A DNA stretch of 64,000 nt. Source: Pseudomonas sp. A34-9. Lineage in GTDB: Bacteria; Pseudomonadota; Gammaproteobacteria; Pseudomonadales; Pseudomonadaceae. The DNA lies in the NCBI RefSeq assembly GCF_029543085.1, contig NZ_CP119967.1, positions 434,001 through 498,000 of the forward strand, read 5' to 3'. The notes beneath the pieces were generated by a model, which was not told where the DNA came from, searched no databases, and saw nothing but the letters and a program-made list of their open reading frames with translations. Both the position numbers and the translations under genes were made by a program. Below are positions 18,815 through 27,053 of this stretch, in pieces (the first letter of the stretch is position 1; every line of letters starts with the position of its first letter).

Positions 18815-19599
18815 GCCTGGGTCGCTGGCGGCTGGTCGTTGTGATCGTCGGCGGTTTCGTCCGGACTTTCGCGTTTGCTGATCAGGCCACCGAACAGGAT
18901 GCCGATTTCAAACAACATCCACATCGGCACGGCCAGCAGCGTCTGCGAGAAAATGTCCGGCGGCGTCAGGATCATGCCGACCACGAAGCAGCCGATGATC
19001 ACGTACGGGCGGATCTTCTTCAGGTATTTGACGTCGACCACGCCGATCCACACCAGCAGCACCACGGCCACCGGGATCTCAAACGCCACGCCGAAGGCGA
19101 AGAACAGCGTCATGACGAAATCGAGGTAACTGGCGATGTCGGTCATCATTTCCACGCCGGCCGGGGTGGCAGCGGCGAAGAATTTGAAGATCAGCGGGAA
19201 CACGAAGTAATAGGCGAACGCCATGCCGGTGTAGAACAACAGGATGCTGGAAACCAGCAACGGCACCGCAATGCGCTTTTCATGCTTGTACAGGCCCGGC
19301 GCGATAAAACCCCAGATCTGATGCAGGATCACCGGGATTGCGAGAAACAGCGAGACCATCATCGTCAGCTTCAGCGGCGTCAGGAACGGCGATGACACGT
19401 CGGTGGCGATCATCGTCGCGCCGACCGGCAGGTACTGGCGCAGCGGCGTCGAGACGAAGGTGTAGATCTGCTGGGTGAACGCAAACAGCCCGGCGAAGAT
19501 GATGAAGATCGCCGCCACACAACGCAGCAGGCGGGTGCGCAGCTCGGTGAGGTGCGAAACCAGCGGCATGTGCTGGTCGTTTTCGGGGAGATCGCTCAT
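18811..19599 (-). CDS. tatC: Sec-independent protein translocase TatC
   Basis: TatC is the polytopic core of the twin-arginine translocase and binds the RR signal peptide. The 262-residue protein begins with [17 protein letters not shown], which includes the conserved HLTELR cytoplasmic motif, and shows six hydrophobic helices with the conserved periplasmic FLTPLKLTM and PFAF-like [15 protein letters not shown] loops. Its C-terminus is a charged tail rich in Asp/Glu/Gln. It overlaps both tatB and rsmE by four bases, so it is translationally coupled on both sides. Confidence 0.96.
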   Translation of the reverse strand: MSDLPENDQHMPLVSHLTELRTRLLRCVAAIFIIFAGLFAFTQQIYTFVSTPLRQYLPVGATMIATDVSSPFLTPLKLTMMVSLFLAIPVILHQIWGFIAPGLYKHEKRIAVPLLVSSILLFYTGMAFAYYFVFPLIFKFFAAATPAGVEMMTDIASYLDFVMTLFFAFGVAFEIPVAVVLLVWIGVVDVKYLKKIRPYVIIGCFVVGMILTPPDIFSQTLLAVPMWMLFEIGILFGGLISKRESPDETADDHNDQPPATQA

Positions 19600-20063
19600 G
19601 GGGCTCGCGGCGGCAGTGTAGGATCGTGAGGCGCAGGTGTGATCGGCGCGGCGTTTGGCGCAACGTGTTCAACCGAAGCTTCTGCGGCAACGGGCGTCGG
19701 TTCTGTCGGCGCTACAACGGCAGCAGGTGCTGGTGCTGGTGTTGGAGCAGGTGCAGCTGGCGCGTGAATCGTCTGCTGTCCGACATGTTCAACTTCAACC
19801 GGCGTCGGCTCTTGCTGAACCGGATTGAAAATCTTCCGCGCCTCTTGCTCCAGCGACAGAATGTGCTCGTTGTGCAGTTGCCGACGGATCTCGTCGGCAC
19901 CGATTTCACGTTCAACTTCCTGTTTGATCGCGTTGAAGCTGCGCTTCAGCCGTCCGACCCACAGGCCAGCGGTGCGCGCAGCGCCCGGCAGACGCTCGGG
20001 GCCCAGCACCAGCAGGGCGACGAGGCCGACGAGCAGCAGTTCAGAGAAGCTGATACCAAACAT
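19596..20063 (-). CDS. tatB: Sec-independent protein translocase TatB
   Basis: TatB pairs with TatC in the substrate receptor. The 155-residue protein has the typical [21 protein letters not shown]-terminal helix, a [10 protein letters not shown] hinge and an amphipathic region. From about residue 95 it has a low-complexity Pro/Ala/Val tail ([14 protein letters not shown]). The tail is variable in the family and probably disordered. It sits 10 bp after tatA and overlaps tatC. Confidence 0.95.
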   Translation of the reverse strand: MFGISFSELLLVGLVALLVLGPERLPGAARTAGLWVGRLKRSFNAIKQEVEREIGADEIRRQLHNEHILSLEQEARKIFNPVQQEPTPVEVEHVGQQTIHAPAAPAPTPAPAPAAVVAPTEPTPVAAEASVEHVAPNAAPITPAPHDPTLPPRAP

Positions 20064-20073
20064 TAGTCTGTGC

Positions 20074-20355
20074 TCACACGTCTTTGCGGATCGGCTCTTC
20101 GACTTTCTGCGCCTGCACGTCGATGGTGTGCGGCGGGTTGGCCTGAGCGGTGGCTTGCGGCTGTACCGGTGGCACCGGTTGCGCAGGCGTCACGGTTGGA
20201 TCAGCGGCTGGTTTTTCATCGTCGTTCATGGCTTTGCGGAAGCCCTTGATCGACTCGCCAACGTCGGTGCCGAGGTTTTTCAGTTTTTTGGTGCCGAACA
20301 CCAACACCACGACTACCAGAATGACGATCCAGTGTTTCCAGTCAAAAATGCCCAT
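20074..20355 (-). CDS. tatA: Sec-independent protein translocase TatA
   Basis: TatA oligomerises to form the translocation path. The 93-residue protein begins [20 protein letters not shown], followed by the hinge [20 protein letters not shown] and an acidic, Pro/Gln-rich tail. The start was set at 20355 because AGAGGAA lies a few bases upstream on the minus strand; the frame is open further upstream but encodes nothing TatA-like. Confidence 0.95.
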   Translation of the reverse strand: MGIFDWKHWIVILVVVVLVFGTKKLKNLGTDVGESIKGFRKAMNDDEKPAADPTVTPAQPVPPVQPQATAQANPPHTIDVQAQKVEEPIRKDV

Positions 20356-20380
20356 GTTGCTGTTCCTCTCTAAAAATTGT

Positions 20381-20713
20381 TCAGGCGGACGGACGCGAGG
20401 CTTTCTCGACGTGTCCGGACAGGCCGAAGCGGCGATCCAGTTCATCCAGCACAGCCTGTGGATGCTGCCCCAGTTGGGCGAGCATGACCATGCTGTGGAA
20501 CCACAGGTCGGCGGTCTCGTAGATCACGTCACTGCAGTCGCCACTGATGGCGGCGTCCTTGGCGGCAATAATGGTTTCGACCGACTCTTCGCCGACTTTC
20601 TCCAGAATCTTGTTCAGGCCCTTGTGATACAGACTAGCTACATATGAGCTGTCGGCCGCTGCGCCTTTGCGCTCTTCGAGCACTTCGGCCAGACGAGTCA
20701 GGGTGTCACTCAT
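20381..20713 (-). CDS. hisE: Phosphoribosyl-ATP diphosphatase
   Basis: HisE removes pyrophosphate from phosphoribosyl-ATP, the second step of histidine biosynthesis. The 110-residue protein is an all-helical MazG-like pyrophosphohydrolase with the acidic metal-binding block [16 protein letters not shown] and a second set in [15 protein letters not shown]. It overlaps the end of hisI by 8 bp. In Pseudomonas hisI and hisE are separate genes next to tatABC, unlike the fused hisIE of E. coli. Confidence 0.95.
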   Translation of the reverse strand: MSDTLTRLAEVLEERKGAAADSSYVASLYHKGLNKILEKVGEESVETIIAAKDAAISGDCSDVIYETADLWFHSMVMLAQLGQHPQAVLDELDRRFGLSGHVEKASRPSA

Positions 20714-21107
20714 GTTTGTGTCCTGCGCAATAGATAGCGTGCGGATCTTTCAGAACCGGATCGACTGTCTTCCAGTCGCCGTTTTCGAAGACACGGTAAA
20801 AGCAGCTTTGACGGCCGGTATGGCAAGCGATGTCGCCGATCTGTTCAACCATCAGGATGATCACGTCGGCGTCACAGTCCAGACGCATTTCATGCAAGGT
20901 CTGCACATGGCCGGACTCTTCGCCCTTGCGCCACAGCTTGCCACGGGAACGTGACCAGTAGATTGCACGGTTTTCCGCGGCGGCCAGTTCGAGCGCTTCG
21001 CGGTTCATCCAGGCCATCATCAGTACGCGTCCGGTCTTGTGATCCTGGGCAATCGCCGGCACCAGGCCGTCAGCGTCCCACTTGATCTCGTCCAGCCAGT
21101 TTTTCAT
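20706..21107 (-). CDS. hisI: Phosphoribosyl-AMP cyclohydrolase
   Basis: HisI opens the adenine ring of phosphoribosyl-AMP, step three of histidine biosynthesis. The 133-residue protein carries the zinc/magnesium-binding block [15 protein letters not shown] and [11 protein letters not shown], and [13 protein letters not shown] for substrate contacts. The start at 21107 gives [10 protein letters not shown] and is backed by GGAG seven bases upstream; an ATG 27 bases further upstream adds residues not seen in the family. Confidence 0.94.
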   Translation of the reverse strand: MKNWLDEIKWDADGLVPAIAQDHKTGRVLMMAWMNREALELAAAENRAIYWSRSRGKLWRKGEESGHVQTLHEMRLDCDADVIILMVEQIGDIACHTGRQSCFYRVFENGDWKTVDPVLKDPHAIYCAGHKHE

Positions 21108-21188
21108 CTTCGACTCCGACAGCGAACCCCACACTTCAATAGTCGGGTTCAGGCATTGAAACAGTGTGCCAGCCGATCACGAAACTGG

Positions 21189-22793
21189 CTATCGGCGAAC
21201 GACCAGATACAAGCCCACGGCCACCATGATTCCGGCCGGCCAATGCCCCAGTTCATTCAGCGGGCCACCGATGGCGAGGATCACCCCGCCGGCCAGATGC
21301 GCGCAACCGAGCAGGCGCAGGAACCAGTCGTCCTTGCGTTTGTGCCACGGTGGCGGCGGGTCATAGGCGTGCGGCTGGGACATGCGTTCGAGCAGATCAC
21401 GGGCCATGTTGGCCAGATGCGGCAGCTGTTCGAACTGGCTCTGCACGTTGCCGAGCAAGGCTTTCGGGCTGACGCGCTCGCGCATCCAGCGTTCGAGGAA
21501 CGGCTGCGCGGTGTTCCACAGATCGAGGTCCGGGTACAACTGGCGGCCGAGGCCTTCGATGTTCAACAGGGTTTTTTGCAGCAGCACGAGCTGCGGCTGC
21601 ACTTCCATGTTGAAACGCCGTGCGGTCTGGAACAGGCGCATCAGCACTTGGCCAAATGAAATATCTTTTAACGGTTTTTCGAAGATCGGCTCGCACACTG
21701 TACGGATCGCCGCTTCGAATTCGTTGAGCTTGGTTTCTGCCGGCACCCAGCCCGAATCGATGTGCAACTGCGCCACGCGACGGTAGTCACGCTTGAAGAA
21801 GGCGAACAGGTTGCGTGCCAGATAATCCTGGTCTTCCGGGGTCAGGCTGCCGACGATGCCGCAGTCGATCGCGATGTACTGCGGGCTCCACGGGTTGACG
21901 GTGCTGACGAAGATGTTTCCCGGGTGCATGTCGGCGTGGAAAAAGCTGTCGCGGAATACTTGAGTGAAGAAGATCTCCACGCCACGTTCGGCGAGCATTT
22001 TCATGTCGGTGCGCTGATCGGCGAGGGTCGCCAGGTCGGTGACCTGAATGCCGTAGATGCGCTCCATCACCAGCACTTTCGGCCGGCACCAATCCCAATA
22101 AACCTGCGGCACGTAGAGCAGCGGCGAACCTTCGAAGTTGCGCTTCAACTGGCTGGCGTTGGCCGCCTCGCGCAGCAGGTCGAGTTCGTCGTAGATGGTT
22201 TTTTCGTAGTCCTGGACCACGTCGACCGGGTGCAGCAGACGCGCGTCGGCAGACACTTTCTCGGCAGCGCGGGCAAGGATGAACAGCCACGCCAGATCCT
22301 GCGCGATGATCGGCTTCAGGCCCGGGCGAATGACCTTGACCACCACTTCTTCGCCGGTTTTCAGCTGCGCGGCATGCACCTGCGCCACCGAAGCCGAGGC
22401 CAGCGGTTCGACGTCGAAGCGGCTGAATACATCGCTGATCTTCTTGCCCAGCTGTTCTTCGATCAACTTGACCGACAGCTGCGAATCGAACGGCGGCACG
22501 CGATCTTGCAGGTGCATCAGCTCATCGGCGATGTCTTCCGGCAACAGGTCGCGGCGGGTCGAAAGTATTTGCCCGAACTTGATGAAAATCGGCCCCAGAT
22601 CCTGCAACGCCAGGCGCAAACGTGCGCCCCGGCTCAGGTCCAGCGGCTTGCGCGGGAACCAGCGCCACGGCAGCACATAACGCAGCGCCAGGAGGAACCA
22701 CGGCAACGGCAGATCGAACAGCAGGTCATCGAGGCGGTAGCGGATCACGACGCGCTGGATGCGCAACAGACGGCGGACGGCAAGCAGCTTCAT
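21189..22793 (-). CDS. ubiB: Ubiquinone biosynthesis regulatory protein kinase UbiB
   Basis: UbiB is an atypical ABC1-family kinase/ATPase needed for ubiquinone synthesis. The 534-residue protein has the KxGQ-type block [16 protein letters not shown], the Ala-rich nucleotide loop [11 protein letters not shown], the lysine of [18 protein letters not shown] and the metal-binding DCG of AIDCGIVG. Two hydrophobic helices at the C-terminus ([31 protein letters not shown]) anchor it in the inner membrane. It overlaps ubiJ by four bases in the ubiE-ubiJ-ubiB operon. Confidence 0.95.
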   Translation of the reverse strand: MKLLAVRRLLRIQRVVIRYRLDDLLFDLPLPWFLLALRYVLPWRWFPRKPLDLSRGARLRLALQDLGPIFIKFGQILSTRRDLLPEDIADELMHLQDRVPPFDSQLSVKLIEEQLGKKISDVFSRFDVEPLASASVAQVHAAQLKTGEEVVVKVIRPGLKPIIAQDLAWLFILARAAEKVSADARLLHPVDVVQDYEKTIYDELDLLREAANASQLKRNFEGSPLLYVPQVYWDWCRPKVLVMERIYGIQVTDLATLADQRTDMKMLAERGVEIFFTQVFRDSFFHADMHPGNIFVSTVNPWSPQYIAIDCGIVGSLTPEDQDYLARNLFAFFKRDYRRVAQLHIDSGWVPAETKLNEFEAAIRTVCEPIFEKPLKDISFGQVLMRLFQTARRFNMEVQPQLVLLQKTLLNIEGLGRQLYPDLDLWNTAQPFLERWMRERVSPKALLGNVQSQFEQLPHLANMARDLLERMSQPHAYDPPPPWHKRKDDWFLRLLGCAHLAGGVILAIGGPLNELGHWPAGIMVAVGLYLVVRR

Positions 22794-23413
22794 GCGTTAT
22801 CGCTTGGGTCGAGGGATCGGGAAAGGCGCTCGAAACGCGCCTCGAGACGTTCCAGATCAAGTTTGATCCGGTCCAGTTCGCTGAACCGCGCTTCGGCTTC
22901 GCGCTGCCCGACGAGGGTGCGCGATTCTTCGGCGAGGTATTCGGCGAGATTCTGGTTGAGGCTGGCAAATCCTTGTTGATACCAGCGTGCGCGGCTGCGC
23001 AGGTGGCCACCGATCAATTGCGTGGCGACCGGGCCGAGCCAGCGCGAGAGTTCGTACTCCCAGTCCAGCTCAAGGTCTTGCAGCACACCGGCCAGCTCCA
23101 GCAACACACCGCTGTCGCCATCGAGTTCGACTTCCGGGGCGTGCAACACCGCGGTCTTGTCTTTGCTCACGGCCAGTTTGACCAGGCTGGAGGCCGGCGC
23201 ACGCAGGGTGCAGTCGACGCCAGTTTCCCAGTGCGAGGCCAGCATCAAGCCTTCGTCGCTCGGCAAAATGAACAGTTGCAGCGCCGGGCTGCGGCAGTCG
23301 ACGGCAATCACCTTGCCGGTCAAATGCGCCAGTCGCGGCAGCGCCGTGCTGTCGAGACGCAGCACCCGGTTGAGGCCGAGTTCAACGCTGGCGAGCAGCC
23401 CGGTGAGCAACAT
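22790..23413 (-). CDS. ubiJ: Ubiquinone biosynthesis accessory factor UbiJ
   Basis: UbiJ is a lipid-binding accessory protein that helps organise the soluble Ubi complex. The 207-residue protein has an N-terminal SCP2-like half (residues ~1-115, with [20 protein letters not shown]) and a C-terminal charged, probably coiled-coil half ([20 protein letters not shown]). Its position between ubiE and ubiB, sharing one base with ubiE and four with ubiB, is the standard arrangement. Confidence 0.92.
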   Translation of the reverse strand: MLLTGLLASVELGLNRVLRLDSTALPRLAHLTGKVIAVDCRSPALQLFILPSDEGLMLASHWETGVDCTLRAPASSLVKLAVSKDKTAVLHAPEVELDGDSGVLLELAGVLQDLELDWEYELSRWLGPVATQLIGGHLRSRARWYQQGFASLNQNLAEYLAEESRTLVGQREAEARFSELDRIKLDLERLEARFERLSRSLDPSDNA

Positions 23414-24183
23414 CAGGGCTTGATGCCACGGTGCAGGGCGACGATGCCTGCGGTCATGTTGTGATAGGTCACGCGGTCGAAACCGGCGTCGACCATCATC
23501 GACTTCAGGGTTTCCTGATTCGGGTGCATGCGGATCGATTCGGCCAGGTAGCGATAGCTTTCCGAGTCATTGGTGATCAGCTTGCCCATCAGTGGCATGA
23601 AGGCGAACGAATAAGCGTCGTAGGCTTTCGACATCAGCGCGTTGGTCGGCTTGGAGAATTCCAGCACCAGCAGCCGACCGCCCGGCTTGAGCACGCGCAG
23701 CATCGAACGCAGGGCGTCTTCCTTGTGCGTCACGTTGCGCAGGCCGAAAGCGATGGTCACGCAGTCGAAATGGTTGTCCGGGAACGGCAGTTTTTCGGCG
23801 TCCGCCTGAACGAATTCGACGTTGCCGGCGACACCCAGATCGAGCAGGCGGTCACGGCCAACCTTGAGCATCGATTCGTTGATGTCGGCCAACACAACCT
23901 GACCGGTAGGGCCGACCAGATGCGAGAATTTCTTGGTCAGGTCACCGGTGCCGCCGGCGATGTCCAGCACGCGGTTACCAGCGCGCACGCCGGACAGTTC
24001 GATCGCGAATCGCTTCCACAGACGATGCATGCCGCCCGACAGAAGGTCGTTCATCAGGTCGTACTTGGCGGCTACCGAGTGGAAAACCTCAGCGACTTTT
24101 TCCGCTTTCTGGCTTTCCGGAACGTTTTTGAAGCCGAAGTGAGTGGTGGGTTCGGCATCGCTGCCTTTGCGCTGATCAGTCAT
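23413..24183 (-). CDS. ubiE: Bifunctional demethylmenaquinone/ubiquinone C-methyltransferase UbiE
   Basis: UbiE methylates the quinone ring (C5) using SAM. The 256-residue class I methyltransferase has motif [16 protein letters not shown], motif [16 protein letters not shown] and [16 protein letters not shown], all diagnostic for UbiE/COQ5. The start at 24183 (MTDQRKG) gives the family length; the frame stays open upstream but is unlike UbiE. It heads the minus-strand ubi genes and is divergent from the small PHA-granule gene at 24338. Confidence 0.95.
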   Translation of the reverse strand: MTDQRKGSDAEPTTHFGFKNVPESQKAEKVAEVFHSVAAKYDLMNDLLSGGMHRLWKRFAIELSGVRAGNRVLDIAGGTGDLTKKFSHLVGPTGQVVLADINESMLKVGRDRLLDLGVAGNVEFVQADAEKLPFPDNHFDCVTIAFGLRNVTHKEDALRSMLRVLKPGGRLLVLEFSKPTNALMSKAYDAYSFAFMPLMGKLITNDSESYRYLAESIRMHPNQETLKSMMVDAGFDRVTYHNMTAGIVALHRGIKP

Positions 24184-24234
24184 ATCGCTGTCACCAAAAG
24201 AGAATGCGCGACATTCTAATCCCCAAGCCATGCT

Positions 24235-24261
24235 TTGTCTTGGAATGGCTAAAGGTAAGAT
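24235..24261 (+). promoter_or_regulatory. Candidate sigma-70 promoter for the 91-residue PHA system gene
   Basis: TTGTCT (24235-24240) and TAAGAT (24256-24261) are 15 bp apart, shorter than ideal, in the 154 bp between divergent ubiE and the downstream gene. Confidence 0.3.
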
Positions 24262-24337
24262 GGGCAACCCTCGGGACGATTTGCCGCAGCAGCGGTCAAG
24301 ATCTACCGACACATCTTTTTAAATCAGGAGTCATGCA

Positions 24338-24613
24338 ATGGCCAAAATCACTGTTGAGCGTGCCCACAGCCTGGGTAAGGAAGCCGCCCGCGAGAAGGCC
24401 GACAAGCTGGCGCAGAAACTCTCCGATCAATATGGCCTGGAGCCGCAATGGTCGGGCGATACCCTGAATCTCAAGCGCTCAGGTGTGAAAGGTGCGGTGC
24501 ATGTGGCGGACGATTCGATCAAGGTCGACGTCGAACTGGGCATCATGATGTCGGCCATGAGCGGCATGATCAAAGCCGAGATCGAGAAAGCGCTCGACAA
24601 AGCTTTGCTCTGA
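24338..24613 (+). CDS. Polyhydroxyalkanoic acid system family protein
   Basis: This 91-residue, highly charged protein (MAKITVERAHSLGKEAAREK ... MIKAEIEKALDKALL) resembles the small family found beside PHA genes in Pseudomonas. A GLEPQWSGDTLNLKRSGVKG beta-region is flanked by helices. AGGAG at 24327-24331 supports the ATG. It lies upstream of phaI/phaF on the same strand but is separated from them by a REP pair and 200 bp. Its biochemical role is not known; granule association is inferred from context. Confidence 0.8.
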   Translation: MAKITVERAHSLGKEAAREKADKLAQKLSDQYGLEPQWSGDTLNLKRSGVKGAVHVADDSIKVDVELGIMMSAMSGMIKAEIEKALDKALL

Positions 24614-24618
24614 ACATC

Positions 24619-24690
24619 AAAGATCGCAGCCTTCGGCAGCGCCTACAGGAATGTGTACCTCTGTAGGAGCTGCCGAAGGCTGCGATCTTT
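24619..24690. repeat. REP pair (TGTAGGAGCTGCCG family)
   Basis: The arms AAGATCGCAGCCTTCGGCAG and CTGCCGAAGGCTGCGATCTT face each other around a short GCCTACAGGAATGTG spacer, between the 91-residue PHA gene and phaI. Confidence 0.88.
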
Positions 24691-24815
24691 TCATTCAGGC
24701 ACCACCGATTCATGTCAGTTGTTAGGGTGCCGTTTCTAATTTTTCTGCCTACTTTGTGCCTGAGCCCGACACTTTCCCGGGCAGTTCCTCAAACCTTCTG
24801 CGCGTGAGGTGCACC

Positions 24816-25238
24816 ATGGCCAAAGTTATTTTGAAGAAAAAAATCGACGCTTCGACTTCTACTCTGAGCGACGTCAAATCCTATGCCCGCAAGATCTGGC
24901 TGGCAGGCCTGGGTGCCTACGCCAAGGTCGGCCAAGAGGGCAGCGACTACTTTCAAGAGTTGATCAAGGCTGGTCAAACTGTTGAAAAGAAAGGCAAAAA
25001 AGCCGTTACCGAAAAACTCGAAGCGGCCAACGCCGAGATCGATGAAGCCAAGAGCGAAGTGAGTTCTTTCAAAGGTCGCGTCGAAGTTCAGCTCGACAAG
25101 GTCGAGAAGGCGTTCGACTCCCGTGTAGCAAGCGCCTTGAATCGTATCGGCATTCCGTCTAAACATGACGTTGAGACACTCTCTGCTAAGCTCGATGAGC
25201 TGACGGCATTGCTCGAACGCGTCGCGCGTAAATCTTAA
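24816..25238 (+). CDS. phaI: Phasin PhaI
   Basis: PhaI is a granule-coating phasin. The 140-residue protein contains the phasin block YARKIWLAGLGAYAKVGQEG (residues ~24-43), then a long charged helix and RVASALNRIGIPSKHDVETL, both shared with PhaF. It has no KPAAK tail. Length matches the ~139-residue PhaI of P. putida. The ATG at 24816 has GTGAGG upstream; an in-frame ATG 20 codons earlier lacks a ribosome site. phaF follows 10 bp after the stop, so phaIF is an operon running towards phaD. Confidence 0.92.
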   Translation: MAKVILKKKIDASTSTLSDVKSYARKIWLAGLGAYAKVGQEGSDYFQELIKAGQTVEKKGKKAVTEKLEAANAEIDEAKSEVSSFKGRVEVQLDKVEKAFDSRVASALNRIGIPSKHDVETLSAKLDELTALLERVARKS

Positions 25239-25248
25239 GGAGAACGGG

Positions 25249-26133
25249 ATGGCTGGTAAAAAGAACACCGATAAAGAAGGCAGCTCGTGGATCGGGAAAG
25301 TCGAAGACTACTCCCGCAAAATCTGGCTGGCTGGTTTAGGCGTGTACTCGAAGATCGACACTGACGGCAGCAAGCTCTTCGATACATTGGTCAAAGACGG
25401 CGAGAAAGCCGAGAAGCTCACCAAGTCCGCAGTCGGCAAAAAAGTCGATGCCGCCAAGGACTCTGCTTCTTCGGCCAAGTCGCGCATCAGCGGCGTGAAA
25501 GATCGCGCACTGGGCAAGTGGGACGAGCTGGAAGGGGCTTTCGACAAGCGCCTGAACAGCGCGATTTCGCGCCTCGGTGTACCGAGCCGCAATGAAGTCA
25601 AAGCGCTCAACAGCAAGGTCGATACGCTGACCAAACAGATCGAAAAACTCACCGGTCTGAAAGCCCAGCCTGTGGCGGCGAAAACCGCAGCAGCAAAACC
25701 GGCAGCGAAAACTGCGGCGGCCAAACCAGCGGCAAAATCCGCTGCCAAGCCACTGGCAAAAGCGGCGGCTAAACCCGCAGCAAAAGCAGCGGCCAAGCCT
25801 GCAGCAAAAACCGCAGCGGCCAAGCCAGCTGCCAAAGCTGCAGCCAAACCGGTTGCTGCCAAAGCCGCCGCCAAACCGGCAGCAAAACCTGCGGCCAAAA
25901 CTGCAGCGAAACCAGCCGCCAAGCCTGCAGCCAAACCGGCTGCGGCGAAGAAACCTGCAGCGAAAAAACCGGCCGCACCGAAAGCCGCTACGCCGAAGCC
26001 AGCAGCACCTGCTGCAGCCAAACCTGCCACTTCGGCAGCTCCGGTAAGCGCGTCGAACTCCGCCGCCGCACCGACGCCTGCGGCTACCCCGACTGTTGCA
26101 TCGACGCCGTCGACACCAACCAGTCAGTCCTGA
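25249..26133 (+). CDS. phaF: Phasin PhaF with histone-like AKPAAK tail
   Basis: PhaF coats PHA granules through its N-terminal phasin domain and binds DNA through its tail, which helps share granules between daughter cells (known for P. putida). In this 294-residue protein the phasin part spans about 1-138 (SRKIWLAGLGVYSKIDTDGS, RLNSAISRLGVPSRNEVKAL). From ~140 to ~265 it is a near-continuous AAKPAAK repeat, ending in an Ala/Ser/Thr/Pro segment. The tail is somewhat longer than in classical PhaF (~255 residues total). A strong terminator follows. Confidence 0.93.
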   Translation: MAGKKNTDKEGSSWIGKVEDYSRKIWLAGLGVYSKIDTDGSKLFDTLVKDGEKAEKLTKSAVGKKVDAAKDSASSAKSRISGVKDRALGKWDELEGAFDKRLNSAISRLGVPSRNEVKALNSKVDTLTKQIEKLTGLKAQPVAAKTAAAKPAAKTAAAKPAAKSAAKPLAKAAAKPAAKAAAKPAAKTAAAKPAAKAAAKPVAAKAAAKPAAKPAAKTAAKPAAKPAAKPAAAKKPAAKKPAAPKAATPKPAAPAAAKPATSAAPVSASNSAAAPTPAATPTVASTPSTPTSQS

Positions 26134-26150
26134 TTTTTCAGGGCAAAACA

Positions 26151-26184
26151 AAACGCCCGGCCTGTGAAGGTCGGGCGTTTTTTT
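26151..26184 (+). terminator. Rho-independent terminator after phaIF
   Basis: The stem ACGCCCGGCC / GGTCGGGCGT with a TGTGAA loop is followed by seven T residues, 20 bp after the phaF stop. Confidence 0.92.
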
Positions 26185-26202
26185 GTGTATTTTAAAAGCA
26201 AA

Positions 26203-26394
26203 CCCTCACCCCAGCCCTCTCCCAGAGGGAGAGGGGGCCGACCGAGTTGCCTTTCGTTATACATCGACCTGAAATAACCAGTCGATTATGGATTCAGCGA
26301 TCAATTCCATATCGGCGTAATTCCTGAATATCCCCCAATCAGTCCCCTCTCCCTACGGGCGGTCCAACGTTTCGGGAGGGCTAGGGTGAGGGGC
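26203..26394. repeat. MITE-like inverted-repeat element, copy C (interrupted right end)
   Basis: The ends CCCTCACCCCAGCCCTCTCC and GGGAGGGCTAGGGTGAGGGG match copies A, B and D. Inside the right inner hairpin, where other copies read CTCCCTCCGGGAGAGGG, this copy reads CTCCCTACGGGCGGTCCAAC and then GTTTCGGGAGGG, so ~14 foreign bases interrupt it. It lies between convergent phaF and phaD. Confidence 0.82.
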
Positions 26395-26402
26395 TCTTGA
26401 TT

Positions 26403-27023
26403 TCAATCGTGGTCTTCGAGGTATTGCAGGGCCATCCGTTCGGTCGCCACTTTCACCGGCGGCAGCAAGTGCGGCGCCACCAGCATCATGATCTGATAAA
26501 CCACCAACCTGACCTCGCCCTCACGATCCAGAATCCGCTGATAATCCAGCGAAAACAGCAAGGTCATGGTGATCTGCTCCACCAACTGCCCCAACGCCTG
26601 GGTATCACTGACCAATTGCCCCGCCGCCTTCAACCGCGCCAGTAACGACGCCAGTGTGCGCTTCAATGCATTGAGCAGATTGCGAATGCCCTTGGCCAGT
26701 TTCGGCAAGCGTCCGGCCAGGTTCGACAGGTCCTGAAACAGGAAGCGGTACTGCGCCAGCCGCTCGACGATCAAATGCAGAAACAGCCAGTAATCCTCTG
26801 GCGCGAGCTCCACATCGGAGGGGGGATCGAGCAGCGGTGCCAGTTCATGCTGAAAACGGTCGAACAACCCGAGAATCAGCGGTTCCTTGCCGTGGAAGTG
26901 GTAGTAGAGGTTGCCCGGGCTGATGCCCATTTCGTTGGCCACCTCCATGGTGGAGACGTTCGGCTCGCCCTTTTCGTTGAACAATTGCAAAGCACATTCG
27001 AGAATCCGGTCGCGGGTTTTCAT
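26403..27023 (-). CDS. phaD: TetR-family regulator PhaD
   Basis: PhaD is a TetR-type regulator that in P. putida activates the pha promoters in response to a fatty-acid-derived effector. The 206-residue protein has the N-terminal helix-turn-helix (TMEVANEMGISPGNLYYHFH, ~25-45) and an alpha-helical ligand domain with many hydrophobic residues. It lies 30 bp after phaC2 at the end of the phaC1-Z-C2-D cluster, which fixes the name. No terminator is clear between its stop and MITE copy C. Confidence 0.92.
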   Translation of the reverse strand: MKTRDRILECALQLFNEKGEPNVSTMEVANEMGISPGNLYYHFHGKEPLILGLFDRFQHELAPLLDPPSDVELAPEDYWLFLHLIVERLAQYRFLFQDLSNLAGRLPKLAKGIRNLLNALKRTLASLLARLKAAGQLVSDTQALGQLVEQITMTLLFSLDYQRILDREGEVRLVVYQIMMLVAPHLLPPVKVATERMALQYLEDHD

Positions 27024-27053
27024 CCAGTCTTCTTAGAAAAGTTCGGTTAAGCG

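Noticed and set aside
25308..26151. Minus-strand frames opposite the phaF tail giving Ala/Gly/Phe- or Cys/Arg/Phe-rich proteins
   Set aside because: They are simple readings of the AAKPAAK-coding repeat in other frames.
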